The notes under the pieces are model-generated. The model saw only the letters and a list, made by a program, of their open reading frames with translations. It did no database searches and was not told the DNA's origin. From positions 62,001 to 126,000 of the forward strand of contig CAYOVA010000001.1 of NCBI GenBank assembly GCA_964407325.1: DNA of 64,000 bases. The letters run 5' to 3'. This stretch comes from JAOAFZ01 sp964407325 (GTDB lineage Bacteria; Patescibacteriota; Microgenomatia; UBA1406; GWC2-37-13). Positions 1 to 9,368 of the stretch are shown here, in pieces (the stretch's first letter is position 1; every line of letters begins with the position of its first letter). The position numbers were made by a program, and so were the translations under genes.

Positions 1-2
1 GG

Positions 3-887
3 TTTTCAGTTCCGGTAAATGTGGGACTAAGGCAACCGTTCAATCCTACAGACGCAGATGAGAATATTGATGGGGATGCTGAAATTGAGAGTGCCGGCTA
101 TTTCTTGTTTGGTGATACCACTACCAATGCGCCGGTAAAAAGCGGTATTCTATCTGCTCCTCAGGTAGGGCCGGGTCTTGCAGGTGGTGAAGCACAAAGC
201 GGGTGGGTGGTCGACAGCTACACTCGCAATAAGGAATTTTCTCCCTCAAAATTTGCTGACTATGCCAGTGCACGAAAACGGGTTAATAAAATTACCAGTC
301 TGGCGCAAATGCAGAAGGAGCGGGTCAACATTATTACTGTTAACGAAGGGGAAACAGCTTCAATTACCGACTACTGCGCCTCAGGTGACCGGTGGGATGC
401 AGCTGAGTTTCTAAAAACGCAAGCTGCGGAACGGGGACCCTACGTATTGGTTGTTGAAGGTGACCTGACGATTAACCGTGATATCAACTTTAAAAAATCA
501 GGGGTAGACGTGAGTGGCTGTGTAACTGGCTTAAATGCGATTGATACCTACGGCGATAGCAGCAGTACCATTTCTGCATTTCCGCTCACGATCGTTGTTA
601 CCGGCACTCTGACAATCGACAGCAGCAGTAGCACTCCCCAAAATCACGTAAATCAGATAAATGCACTGGTTATGGCACAAAATGTCGTTATTAAACCAGT
701 AGCAACAACCGATTCAAACGGACTTAAAATAAAAGGAAATCTGATAGTTCAGGAAAATCTGGAGAATTCCCGCGTAAGAGATGACAGTCGTCGTCCGGTT
801 CTGTTTATTGTCCAAGATCCAGGAATGTATATGGATTTGTTACCTTATTTTTCAACAGCTGAATATGAATGGCGTGAAATCAAATAA
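3..887 (+). CDS. Exported/pilus-associated protein, 3' part (cut by window edge)
   Basis: The reading frame is open to the left edge, so at least 294 C-terminal residues of a longer protein are seen; a GTG at position 21 is in frame but is probably internal. The visible part has beta-rich stretches such as VLVVEGDLTI, LTIVVTGTLTI and IKGNLIV, interspersed with Ser/Thr. This pattern is common in extracellular, repetitive or pilus-tip proteins. The stop overlaps the start of the PilX-like gene, so the two are translationally linked and lie at the head of the pilin locus. No family was recognised with certainty. A role in the type IV pilus or cell surface is inferred from the neighbours only. 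Confidence 0.6.
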   Translation, partial: FSVPVNVGLRQPFNPTDADENIDGDAEIESAGYFLFGDTTTNAPVKSGILSAPQVGPGLAGGEAQSGWVVDSYTRNKEFSPSKFADYASARKRVNKITSLAQMQKERVNIITVNEGETASITDYCASGDRWDAAEFLKTQAAERGPYVLVVEGDLTINRDINFKKSGVDVSGCVTGLNAIDTYGDSSSTISAFPLTIVVTGTLTIDSSSSTPQNHVNQINALVMAQNVVIKPVATTDSNGLKIKGNLIVQENLENSRVRDDSRRPVLFIVQDPGMYMDLLPYFSTAEYEWREIK

Positions 888-1794
888 CGGCCAAGTGTTG
901 CTTCTTCTTGTCCTAGTTATGGGGACGCTCCTTATTGTGGCGATGACTGCCATTTTCCAAAGCACTTCATCAACGCAGCTAGGGGGCATAGACCAGCAAT
1001 CGCAAATCACACTGGCAGCAGCTGAAGCAGCGATCGAAAAAGCATTACAAACGGGAGAATCCGGAACGTTTGCCCAACTGGGACTAACTACTCTTGATGG
1101 TATTAACCTTTCTACCAGCCGGGTACAGGTGCAAGAAGAACGCACTTATACGTTTGTAACACAAAAACTGGAGAAAGACGAGCAGTATACCTTTTACCTG
1201 GCAGAATACACCGGCACCTATCCTAATTACTTTGGACAAACGTATGATTTAGATTTCCATATATTGTACGAATCTGCACTGCCCGATTGTTCCGACATAG
1301 CACTGGAAATGACCGTTATTTACGACGAGGGTGGTGCAGATGGTCTGGGTGATGCTGATACGGGAGGCGGATACGAGATGGAAAAATACATTATCGATGC
1401 CGGGAACCAGATAACTACCGATGATTCAAAGGAACTTTCTGAGGGTGCCATTGCTTCTACAACTTTTGATAAAACGACATTTACCTGTAGAACGCGTTCG
1501 TTTAGTTCGGAAACGCATCCCAATACGAAAGTTGTATTGCTGCAAACGTTCTTTAAAGGAACAGCACTCGGTTTTGCAGTTGCTGGATATGAATTATTGC
1601 CGGGGACACCTCCTCCCTATCAACTTCCACCACAGGGAAGAACTGTTACTGCAACAGCACGTGCGGTAGCCTCGGCTGGTGTAACAACTGCTTCCGGACC
1701 AACACCCACGCCGCTTTCAGGGCTTACCAGAAGTGCTCAGGTGTTCCAGTCTTACCCGCAGATTCCAGCTGAATTCTGGGTAACCAGTTTTTAA
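865..1794 (+). CDS. PilX-like minor pilin / membrane-anchored surface protein
   Basis: A 309-residue protein that starts with a short polar stretch and one hydrophobic helix (about residues 10-28, VLLLLVLVMGTLLIVAMTAI). An Ala/Glu-rich helix containing AAAEAAIEKALQ follows, as in PilX-type proteins, where it carries the alpha-1 helix of the pilin. The rest is a Thr-rich extracellular domain with four scattered Cys. The ATG at 865 was chosen over the in-frame upstream ATG at 781 because the upstream part overlaps the previous gene by over 100 bases and is not pilin-like. The start overlaps the upstream stop. It precedes three prepilin-fusion genes, which supports a minor-pilin role. The family assignment is moderate. 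Confidence 0.6.
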   Translation: MNGVKSNNGQVLLLLVLVMGTLLIVAMTAIFQSTSSTQLGGIDQQSQITLAAAEAAIEKALQTGESGTFAQLGLTTLDGINLSTSRVQVQEERTYTFVTQKLEKDEQYTFYLAEYTGTYPNYFGQTYDLDFHILYESALPDCSDIALEMTVIYDEGGADGLGDADTGGGYEMEKYIIDAGNQITTDDSKELSEGAIASTTFDKTTFTCRTRSFSSETHPNTKVVLLQTFFKGTALGFAVAGYELLPGTPPPYQLPPQGRTVTATARAVASAGVTTASGPTPTPLSGLTRSAQVFQSYPQIPAEFWVTSF

Positions 1795-1812
1795 ATACTG
1801 TATTATGGAATT

Positions 1813-3447
1813 ATGTTGAAAAACGGCTTTTCACTTGTAGAGATTCTTATCGCACTTGGCATTATTGCGATATTTGTAACACTTCCTGTACTTGCGTATT
1901 CTAACTATTCCAAACAAAGCCGTGATGAAAAGAGAAAATCAGATATTGTAAAAATAAATCAAGCTTTAGAGCAATATAAAGGGCAAAAAGGTGTTTACCC
2001 TCTCAATTTGCAACAGCTCGTTGTGGACGGTTTTCTTCAAGAATTGCCTGTTGACCCGAAAAACGGACAGCAAGTCCCCGGAGAACCGGACGGTGTCGTA
2101 TATGGATATGAGTACCAGACTGACAGTTTTGACTATACACTATCGTCCCGGCTTGAAGGAGATGTTATGTATGCTTTAGCCGGAGGAGGCAGTGGAGGAG
2201 GTCCGGGAGTGTTTGTTGTAAGCAATCGAGATCCTGCAGGGCAAACAGCACCTATATCACAACTTACCGAGCAGGCAGCTGCAAATCCGACAGCTGTTAT
2301 TCCAACTGCGACACCGTATCTTCCGCCAACTTCTGCAATTGATATATCAATTACGGGTTCTCCATGTAATCAAACAATCGTTTGTAACGGAAGTTGCTTG
2401 CAGTTGCCTGGAAGATGTGCCCAGGGTGGTACCACCTACGCCAGTACGCAGGATAGTTGCGAGTATACTACCCGGAACGGGAAACCCAATTGCGCGCGGA
2501 TACCTGCACCCGATCAGCCCTGTACTATTTCTTCCCAGACCTGTACCATTCCCCAGCAGTGTATGGGTACTGCGTGTGTTACCCCTACGGCTTCGCCTAC
2601 ACTTACCCCAACAAATACTCCTACCCCAACGAATACTCCCACCCGGACCCCTACTCCCAGTCCAATTGCATGCAGTCCACAACAAAATCTTCTTGCAAAA
2701 AGCTCCCCATCTGAAGTAAATACCATTGCGAGGGATTATTCTGCCCTTTTTGCCAATTCACTTGCTGGTGCTTATACTGTTCTTGCCGGAGACGGCAGTG
2801 GAGCGGGAGAAGCCAATAGACCTCGTTTGTTAGCTCAAGGAGCAACACCAACGCCTACAAGTTATCCGCCCCAGGGTCCGTTTGATATTCTTGCCACAGG
2901 TGACGTTGATGCCTTTGGAAGGTATCCTCATATGGACATGTGGGTGCAGAATACGTACTTTCCCCAGGCATCGAACTGGGTTTTGGCGGCACGGTGGTGC
3001 AATGTCGGCCAGGCTGTACCCACAACGTGTACTGCTGACAGCCAGTGTGGAACAGGGGGAAAATGTTACAATGTGGGCGACGGTGGTGGAAGCAGATGCT
3101 ATGCCCGGTACCGTTGGAATGGCGGCCCAAGCAGTAGCTATCTGGATAGCCGATACCGTATTTACGCATTGGTCTATAATTCGGGGAATGGACCGACATT
3201 CCGACCTGATCAGCCCAACCCGGGAACACTTCGGGTATATTCTATGACAAATACAACCATTGCAAAAACCGTCTATATGTACCCACTTCCGAGTTATATC
3301 TATAAATTAGGCTGTACTACATTTACTGGTTCAGGGAGTGTTGGATACAATCCAGTTTTTTCTGGCTACAGCAACGATCCCGGACCGTATAACAGTTTGC
3401 TTTGTAGTGGCTCATACTATGGAACATCAACAGGAAGCTGGCCGTAA
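1813..3447 (+). CDS. Modular type IV prepilin with Cys-rich module and large C-terminal display domain
   Basis: A 544-residue protein. The N-terminus has a class-III signal, KNG|FSLVEILIALG, with Gly at -1 and Glu at mature +5, followed by the pilin hydrophobic helix. Residues 30-120 form a type II secretion G-like pseudopilin domain (DEKRKSDIVK, VDPKNGQ, YGYEYQTDSFDYTL). A Gly-rich hinge follows, then a Cys-rich module (about 185-255), a Thr/Pro linker of TPTNTP repeats (257-284) and a unique domain to the end. It is far longer than ordinary pilins (about 150 residues), so the tail is probably displayed on the pilus. The N-terminal 250 residues closely match the protein at 4902, showing duplication. 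TATTAT ends 6 bases before the ATG, suggesting a leaderless mRNA. Confidence 0.85.
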   Translation: MLKNGFSLVEILIALGIIAIFVTLPVLAYSNYSKQSRDEKRKSDIVKINQALEQYKGQKGVYPLNLQQLVVDGFLQELPVDPKNGQQVPGEPDGVVYGYEYQTDSFDYTLSSRLEGDVMYALAGGGSGGGPGVFVVSNRDPAGQTAPISQLTEQAAANPTAVIPTATPYLPPTSAIDISITGSPCNQTIVCNGSCLQLPGRCAQGGTTYASTQDSCEYTTRNGKPNCARIPAPDQPCTISSQTCTIPQQCMGTACVTPTASPTLTPTNTPTPTNTPTRTPTPSPIACSPQQNLLAKSSPSEVNTIARDYSALFANSLAGAYTVLAGDGSGAGEANRPRLLAQGATPTPTSYPPQGPFDILATGDVDAFGRYPHMDMWVQNTYFPQASNWVLAARWCNVGQAVPTTCTADSQCGTGGKCYNVGDGGGSRCYARYRWNGGPSSSYLDSRYRIYALVYNSGNGPTFRPDQPNPGTLRVYSMTNTTIAKTVYMYPLPSYIYKLGCTTFTGSGSVGYNPVFSGYSNDPGPYNSLLCSGSYYGTSTGSWP

Positions 3448-4099
3448 CCGGTTTAATACCATTCTTATAGGCATGATTGGTTTGCTTGTTGTTATTTTGT
3501 CAGGGTTGGTCGCTGCTGTAATTATCTCCGGCAAATCTCGTATTCCCTCAAATACCTCGGTTAGCAATACTAAGGGGCATACCCAACCGGAACAGAAAGT
3601 AACTCAAGCACGACAAAAAAAACAATCGGGTATTACAACGTCTGTTCCTGTTGAAGCACACTCAAGTACAGGCAACTTTGAAGACGCCCGCAATTCATTT
3701 GCGCTAAGCACCGTTGGTTGGGAAGAGCAACCAGCAAGCTCGTCGCTGTCGTACTTTATCAGCTCTAATAAAAAGATGTCTCTTGTTATTACAGAAGCTG
3801 GAAAAGGAAGAGATCCTGAAGCAATCGCCCGCCAGTCAATTCCCGAAAACGGGATCAGTTTTGAAAAGGCGGAACCGGCGGGTACAAAGGGGGTGCGGAC
3901 TTCCCTCATTAAGTTTAAAAACCCCGACAATAAGGAATATACTGCAACTGCGTTTTTCTTTTATAATCCTGCGAGTGATTCTATATGGAGCATTACAGTA
4001 AGCGCATTAGAGCCCTCAGTATCTTTGGAATTACCGGCAGTATTAAATACCATTCTTGATACACTGATTATGATTCCAGGTACACGCGTTACACGGTAA
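3419..4099 (+). CDS. Single-pass membrane protein, pilin-partner (unknown function)
   Basis: A 226-residue protein with a short basic N-terminus, one transmembrane helix (about residues 13-38, containing IGMIGLLVVILSGLVAAVII), a charged low-complexity linker with Gln/Lys/Thr, and a 130-residue globular domain (SYFISSNKKMSLVI, IKFKNPDNKEYTATAFFFYN). I recognise no family. The ATG at 3419 was chosen because the upstream in-frame ATG lacks a membrane anchor. It overlaps the 3' end of the pilin gene by 29 bases in another frame, so coupled expression is likely. Each of the three pilin fusions here is followed by such a short membrane protein. Its 3' end overlaps the convergent reductase gene by 11 bases. 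Confidence 0.7.
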   Translation: MEHQQEAGRNRFNTILIGMIGLLVVILSGLVAAVIISGKSRIPSNTSVSNTKGHTQPEQKVTQARQKKQSGITTSVPVEAHSSTGNFEDARNSFALSTVGWEEQPASSSLSYFISSNKKMSLVITEAGKGRDPEAIARQSIPENGISFEKAEPAGTKGVRTSLIKFKNPDNKEYTATAFFFYNPASDSIWSITVSALEPSVSLELPAVLNTILDTLIMIPGTRVTR

Positions 4100-4835
4100 A
4101 TTTTTCAAAGTGGATATTTTCTCGGGGGATTTCTTTGCCAGCTAAATATTCCTTCAGCCCTTCTACCATTTTTGGTCCGCCGCAAATGTAGTAATGGTGG
4201 GCATTCATGTTATTGGCGATAGCATCAACTTTTTCCATTCCGGCATCGTTTACATGACCGAGGGTGTAATATTTTCGATCAAGTTCGTTAGTAACACAAC
4301 TTAAATCCTGTTCTCGGGAAATACAATTGAGGAACATGAAGTTAGGATTAGTTTCAGCAATTTTTTTAAATTCGTCAAATAGATAGGTTTCATTCATGTA
4401 TGAAGCACCCCAGAAGAGGTACATTTTTTTTTCTGAGTGATTTTCCATTAGGTGATAAATCATGCTTCTCATGGGTGCAATCCCGGTTCCCGTGGCGAGA
4501 AATACGCTATCAGCCGGTTCCGGCTTAAGCACAAACATACCTGCGGGACCTTGCGCGGTAACTGTTTCTCCGATTTGCATATTCATAAAATGTTTTGAAG
4601 CTACGCCATCGGGAAGGATTTCAACGATTAATTCAAACGAGTCTTTTTGGGATGCAGGCGAAGCCATGGAATAAAGCCGCCGTGCTGGATGTCCGTCCCC
4701 CTGGGGAATATGGAAAATAGTATATTGTCCGGGTTGAAAGGGATACTCAAGATTCTGTGGCTTAAACTTGAATAGGTACACGTGTTCTGTTAATGGCTTT
4801 CTGTCCAGAAGCTCTGCCTGAAATGTGGAAATCAT
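4089..4835 (-). CDS. FAD/NAD(P)-binding oxidoreductase, ferredoxin-NADP reductase family
   Basis: A 248-residue protein with the two-domain FNR layout. An N-terminal FAD-binding barrel carries RLYSMASPA (the R-x-Y-S/T flavin motif). A C-terminal NAD(P)-binding fold carries ATGTGIAPMRSM and YICGGPKMVEGLK. No Cys-rich 2Fe-2S or ferredoxin domain is attached, so the electron partner must be a separate protein or quinone-like acceptor; it is not visible nearby. The family moves electrons between NAD(P)H and one-electron carriers in the cytoplasm. It is the only reverse-strand gene in the pilin locus and may have been inserted between the first and second pilin pairs. The family is sure; the substrate is unknown. 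Confidence 0.88.
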   Translation of the reverse strand: MISTFQAELLDRKPLTEHVYLFKFKPQNLEYPFQPGQYTIFHIPQGDGHPARRLYSMASPASQKDSFELIVEILPDGVASKHFMNMQIGETVTAQGPAGMFVLKPEPADSVFLATGTGIAPMRSMIYHLMENHSEKKMYLFWGASYMNETYLFDEFKKIAETNPNFMFLNCISREQDLSCVTNELDRKYYTLGHVNDAGMEKVDAIANNMNAHHYYICGGPKMVEGLKEYLAGKEIPRENIHFEKFTV

Positions 4836-4901
4836 GATTTATATGCTACCTGAGTTCAACTTAAATTGCAAAACATAATGTATGTCTGTTATGCTGATAG
4901 C

Positions 4902-6911
4902 ATGGTTACAAACTCAGTTTCCTCTCGTGCATTCTCTTTAGTTGAGATATTGATTGCAATTGGAATTATTGCCTTATTTGTAACATTGCCGGTACTTGCT
5001 TTTGCTAATTACAGCAAGCAAAGCCGTGATGAAAAAAGAAAATCTGATATTGTCAAAATTAGCCAGGCACTGGAACAATATAAAGCTCAAAAGGGAGTAT
5101 ATCCCAAAACAGGCGATTTGGATGCGTTAGTGCGTGAAGGGTTTCTCCTGGAAATCCCTGTTGATCCAAAAGACGGACAAGAGATAGAAGGAGAAGCCGG
5201 CTTAATGTACGGATATGAGTATACCAGCGACAGTTTTGACTATACCTTGCAGGCCCGCCTGGAAGGAGACGTGTTCTACAGTGCTGGAGGGTGGGGTAGT
5301 GGTGGTGGTTCAGGTGGGAGCGGTACCACAAAAGGACCAGGTGTGTTCCGCCTTACCAACCGTGACCCGGCCGGGCAAACCGCTCTGATAGCAAAACTAA
5401 CTGAAGAAGCAGCAGCAAATCCCACAGCGGTAATTCCAACGGAGACTGTGTTTTTATCTCCCACATCGGGCGTTGTGGCAAGTATCACCGGGTCACCCTG
5501 TAATGGAACTATTGTCTGCAGCGGGCTTTGTGCGCCATTGCCCTTGCGGTGTGGAACTTATGCCAGCACGCAATCGAACTGCCAGTATACTACTAGGAAC
5601 GGTAAAAATAATTGTGTGGCTGCACCAGCTCCTGACCAGCCTTGTACGGTTACAGGAGGTGTTTGTTCAGGGAACGCCACCTGTTCGGCAACCAACTGTT
5701 TAAGCCCCACTCCCACACCACCAAACTGTAATTCCGGAGTTACCTGCACAGGATCGTGCCAACCACTAGCAAATAGATGTGGAAGCTATGCAAGTACCCG
5801 CTCAGGCTGTTCCTATACTGCACATACTGGTGGAGGCTCATGTGTTACGGTGGCAGCGCCAAACCAATCATGTACCGCTACTTCCTCCTGTACAGCACCG
5901 CTGGTCTGCGTAAGTACTAATTGTGTCACCCCGTCACCGACTCCGTATAGTCTCGTATTTACTACGTATCAGCCCCACACCTGTTTTGGATGTAACGACC
6001 GCCTTGTGAAAGCATCGTTTAATGGAACCTCTATTGTAAGCAGTACAGATATTACAAATACGCTTGCACCCCGGGGAGGTATTCCTTCATGTCTTTTTGT
6101 GAACAGAAACAAAACAAAATTATTCTGTAGTGAATATATGTCTGCCGGCCCGGTATATTACAGCAGCGTTCGCAATCCGTGGACGGTAGCGGAAGAATCT
6201 GTGTATACTTCAGCTCCTGCCTTTAACGGCAATGGTGCCGTTTCTCCGAATGGGACAAAATACGCCGGGGTAAACGGAACCAGGATATCCATTGTGAATA
6301 GTGATGGCTCCGGTCTGCAAAATTCATCCAGCCAGGTTGACACGCCTACAATTTTTGAATTTAATTCTTCAGGAAATGCAGTACTGTACGCAACAAAAGG
6401 GCCATTGGGTTACCTTGATATTTATACATTAAATACAACTACCTTGACTTCCACCTTTATCGCATCAGGGATGGAGTATGGTGGAAGTATTGCCGCCTAT
6501 TCCCCCGATGGAAGATACATTGCCTATCATACCCAGCAGGGCTATGACACCACAGTGTATGTCTATGACACGCAAAATTTTACTGCGTTAGTTGTTCATC
6601 ATGATCCGATGGTAAATGGCGTATATGACATAACCTGGGTGGACAATACTTCGTTTGTTTTTACCAAGTTCAACGGGTATTCATTACCATTTGATGTATA
6701 TCGCGTGACTGTGGGAGGAACGCTTACCAGACTCACAAATGATAATGCCTATGAATTTATCGTCGGCTTAAATCAGGCGGGGAATAAAATAATGTACCTA
6801 TCCGACATAACGGGTATAACAAACCTGTATCAAATGAACTTTGATGGAAGTAATCAACAGGCGATTACCAGTTACACAGACAGGGGAGTAGGCAGAGTTC
6901 TCCCGTATTAA
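4902..6911 (+). CDS. Modular type IV prepilin with two Cys-rich modules and TolB-like beta-propeller
   Basis: A 669-residue protein. The prepilin signal is SSRA|FSLVEILIAIG, with Ala instead of Gly before the cleavage site. A pilin core almost identical to the protein at 1813 follows, then a Gly/Ser-rich hinge, two copies of the Cys-rich module (about 200-266 and 276-341) and a C-terminal domain from about 350. That domain has repeated units such as AAYSPDGRYIAYHT, YVYDTQNF, NQAGNKIMYLSD and YQMNFDGSNQQ, typical of PD40/TolB propeller blades. The fold suggests a surface-displayed binding head. The ATG at 4902 was chosen because it gives the short leader usual for prepilins and lies 6 bases after a TATGCT -10 box. 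Confidence 0.85.
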   Translation: MVTNSVSSRAFSLVEILIAIGIIALFVTLPVLAFANYSKQSRDEKRKSDIVKISQALEQYKAQKGVYPKTGDLDALVREGFLLEIPVDPKDGQEIEGEAGLMYGYEYTSDSFDYTLQARLEGDVFYSAGGWGSGGGSGGSGTTKGPGVFRLTNRDPAGQTALIAKLTEEAAANPTAVIPTETVFLSPTSGVVASITGSPCNGTIVCSGLCAPLPLRCGTYASTQSNCQYTTRNGKNNCVAAPAPDQPCTVTGGVCSGNATCSATNCLSPTPTPPNCNSGVTCTGSCQPLANRCGSYASTRSGCSYTAHTGGGSCVTVAAPNQSCTATSSCTAPLVCVSTNCVTPSPTPYSLVFTTYQPHTCFGCNDRLVKASFNGTSIVSSTDITNTLAPRGGIPSCLFVNRNKTKLFCSEYMSAGPVYYSSVRNPWTVAEESVYTSAPAFNGNGAVSPNGTKYAGVNGTRISIVNSDGSGLQNSSSQVDTPTIFEFNSSGNAVLYATKGPLGYLDIYTLNTTTLTSTFIASGMEYGGSIAAYSPDGRYIAYHTQQGYDTTVYVYDTQNFTALVVHHDPMVNGVYDITWVDNTSFVFTKFNGYSLPFDVYRVTVGGTLTRLTNDNAYEFIVGLNQAGNKIMYLSDITGITNLYQMNFDGSNQQAITSYTDRGVGRVLPY

Positions 6912-6912
6912 C

Positions 6913-7344
6913 ATGAGTAAACTGAATCTGATTCTTACCGGCGTTATTATCGTACTAGTAGTAGTTTTTGGGAGTGTACTGTATAGATTTTTATACCTCA
7001 CCCAAGAGCGTTCCGGTTCACCAATGAACAATCAACCTGTTACAGCCGTTCCTGCCGGGGCTTCGCAGTCTGCTAAGGAGCAAAAGGTAACGGTAAAGCC
7101 CATTATGCGCGCCTTTCTGCAGAAACGGCGAGCTCCCGTTTATGCTGAGATACCTGCAGGCCAGGAAGTGATACTAATGAACCAGGAAATGGAGCCGCTT
7201 CCACTGGAAGTAAGCGGACTGATAACAGAGACCCTCGAGTTGAAACCACTAGGCCAGAAATCGTATACACCACAAAAACCGGGTGAGATTCGCTTTAAGG
7301 CGACAAATGGAAGTGATATTCAGGGTACAATTATTGTGAAATAA
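6913..7344 (+). CDS. Single-pass membrane protein with possible cupredoxin-like fold
   Basis: A 143-residue protein starting one base after the preceding stop. One N-terminal transmembrane helix (about residues 6-28, LILTGVIIVLVVVFGSVLYR) is followed by a Ser/Gln/Ala linker and a small domain of about 75 residues. That domain contains EIPAGQEVILMNQEMEPLPL, a PGEIRFKATNGSDIQGTIIV ending and Gly/Pro turns. The pattern recalls cupredoxin-like beta sandwiches in which a final strand reads G-T-I-x-V. The usual copper-ligand Cys and His are absent, so metal binding is unlikely. It is the partner membrane protein of the second pilin pair. The function is unknown and the fold guess is weak. Confidence 0.65.
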   Translation: MSKLNLILTGVIIVLVVVFGSVLYRFLYLTQERSGSPMNNQPVTAVPAGASQSAKEQKVTVKPIMRAFLQKRRAPVYAEIPAGQEVILMNQEMEPLPLEVSGLITETLELKPLGQKSYTPQKPGEIRFKATNGSDIQGTIIVK

Positions 7345-7368
7345 CTACCAATCTGCTATGCTGAATGT

Positions 7369-9363
7369 ATGCGCAGCAATTTAGACTCTTCCAGGGCGTT
7401 TACCCTAATTGAGATCATTATCGCAATCACGATTATTGGTGTATTTGTAACACTGCCTGTATTAGCTTATTCCAACTTCAATAAAAACTCGCGTGATTCT
7501 CTAAGAAAAAACGATATTAACAAAGTTCAGTCAGCTTTGGAGTTATACAAAGCAAATACGGGTAAATACCCCTCACAACTCAGTTGGATGCAGGAACTGG
7601 TGGATGCTGGCTACTTGCCGGAAATTCCTTCCGATCCAAAAGATGGCCAGGATTCCGATGGAGTCACATTTGGATACAACTACTCGGTAACTACAGACGG
7701 ACTGTATTATGAATTATCGGCGTTGCTTGAATCAGGGGATGGAAACGAAAAAGAGTATTATGTCGTTTCACCAGGCGGCCCTGGGAAAATAGGAGTAATT
7801 ACGCCGGGGAATAATCTTCTTACTGGATTCCCAACGACCACCCTTATTGCTCAGTCTCCGACAGCGCCATTTACAACAAAAAGTCCCACTCCCACCAGTA
7901 CGCCAACCTTTACTCCTACAACAACCCCGACCAACACCCCTACCTATACACCCACGCTTACCCCAATTCCGCCACCAACTAATCTCGCTACTGCGGGGAA
8001 CACCTATGCTCTAATTGTGGGTGCACCCTATCCGGAAATGCGTGCCAACCTGTTTACATCATGGACAGCACCGGCAGGATATACGACCTTTGTGTGGAAT
8101 GTATATACCGATCTTGATTATCGGAATGTTCCCGCACTGGGGACAGATACCAATCTGGTTGCTACTAACAAAACGCATCCTTCAGTAGTTCCTGGTTACG
8201 GGTATGTGCTAAACGTGCAAAGTAAAAATACCACCAATGGTGGAACCAGTGCGGTTGTCGAGCGCTTTTATACTATTCCTACCCCAACCCCGGCAGGAGT
8301 AAACGGATTAGGCTCAGGATACGAAATCAGATGCTTTAGAAATACGAGCGGTGGTATTTTCTGTGAAGGAGATGACTCGACCGGACAGATTACCGGAACA
8401 AACTCGGGATATCTCTTTTCTTTTACAACAGGAGCTGTAACAAGTGGTATTGCACAGGTGAAACCAGGATATTCTCACACGTGTTCTTTAACCCTTGCAG
8501 GTGGAATAAAATGCTGGGGTGCTAATAACACCGGTCAACTGGGTCTGGGAGACACTACTCCTCGTACCGGGGCACGGGATGTTCCCGGCTTGACAAGCGG
8601 GATGATTGATATTTCCACTGGGTACGATTATTCGTGCGCAATAACAACAAGCGGCGGGATAAAATGCTGGGGTGCTTCGTTTAACACAGGACGATTAGGC
8701 AACGGAACAACCGTCAACCGAGTATCTCCAACCGATGTCCAGGGGATTACTGCCGGTGCGAGTAAGGTTGCTGCAGGCTTTGGAAATCATACCTGTACAA
8801 GAATGGCAAATGGATCGGCTCGATGCTGGGGAGAAAACTCGGTAGGACAGTTAGGTGTAGGAAATACTACTTCGACCACGACTCCATTGGCAGTAAGCGC
8901 TTTGGGGACGACTGTTACAGATATTAAAGTAGGATACAACTTTACCTGTGCCTTGATAAATACCGGAGGTGTCAAATGCTGGGGTGCCGGTAGTCGCCTA
9001 GGTAACGGGACTAGCAATGGCTCAACTACCCCTGTTGATGTCTCCGGGCTTACCTCAGGAGTTGCCCAAATTGCGGTGGGGTGGAGTTTTGCTTGTGCAA
9101 GGACTACTGCGGGTGCTGTCTGGTGTTGGGGAAGCAATGACCGCGGCCAATTGGCTCGTGCCAATACGACAACTCAATCATTATCGCCGCTGCAGGTAAT
9201 TGCAAGCGGGGCAACGAATATCGCAGCAGGTGCCGGCAATATGCAGGCGATTATGAACACAGGGGCAATTCAGGCATGGGGTGATTATGTGTTCGGGCTG
9301 TCCGCGGTATCCATTCCGGCCTATCAGGTGCCTACCCGTGATCCGGTATTCCCGTATCAGTAA
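7369..9363 (+). CDS. Modular type IV prepilin with RCC1-like seven-bladed propeller
   Basis: A 664-residue protein. The prepilin signal SSRA|FTLIEIIIAIT and pseudopilin core (FNKNSRDSLRKNDINKVQSA, SDPKDGQDSDG) are followed by a Thr/Pro linker (about 175-205) and an Fn3-like stretch (205-300). The last 350 residues hold repeats of the RCC1/ATS1 type with the signature GGIKCWGANNTGQLGLGD. I count seven units (GGIFCEG, GGIKCWGA, GGIKCWGAS, GSARCWGE, GGVKCWGA, GAVWCWGS, GAIQAWGD), matching a seven-bladed propeller. Most carry a Cys-Trp-Gly, so paired Cys may stabilise the blades outside the cell. A TATGCT box 6 bases before the ATG suggests its own leaderless transcript. A role as adhesin or binding head is inferred. 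Confidence 0.87.
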   Translation: MRSNLDSSRAFTLIEIIIAITIIGVFVTLPVLAYSNFNKNSRDSLRKNDINKVQSALELYKANTGKYPSQLSWMQELVDAGYLPEIPSDPKDGQDSDGVTFGYNYSVTTDGLYYELSALLESGDGNEKEYYVVSPGGPGKIGVITPGNNLLTGFPTTTLIAQSPTAPFTTKSPTPTSTPTFTPTTTPTNTPTYTPTLTPIPPPTNLATAGNTYALIVGAPYPEMRANLFTSWTAPAGYTTFVWNVYTDLDYRNVPALGTDTNLVATNKTHPSVVPGYGYVLNVQSKNTTNGGTSAVVERFYTIPTPTPAGVNGLGSGYEIRCFRNTSGGIFCEGDDSTGQITGTNSGYLFSFTTGAVTSGIAQVKPGYSHTCSLTLAGGIKCWGANNTGQLGLGDTTPRTGARDVPGLTSGMIDISTGYDYSCAITTSGGIKCWGASFNTGRLGNGTTVNRVSPTDVQGITAGASKVAAGFGNHTCTRMANGSARCWGENSVGQLGVGNTTSTTTPLAVSALGTTVTDIKVGYNFTCALINTGGVKCWGAGSRLGNGTSNGSTTPVDVSGLTSGVAQIAVGWSFACARTTAGAVWCWGSNDRGQLARANTTTQSLSPLQVIASGATNIAAGAGNMQAIMNTGAIQAWGDYVFGLSAVSIPAYQVPTRDPVFPYQ

Positions 9364-9368
9364 TAACT

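Noticed and set aside
2347..3229. Several long reverse-strand frames inside the pilin genes, rich in Gly, Val, Arg and Cys
   Set aside because: They mirror the Thr/Pro and Cys-rich coding repeats on the forward strand and have no start signals of their own.
6913..7344. Copper-binding cupredoxin
   Set aside because: The beta pattern is similar, but the Cys and His ligands are missing, so only a weak fold similarity is kept.
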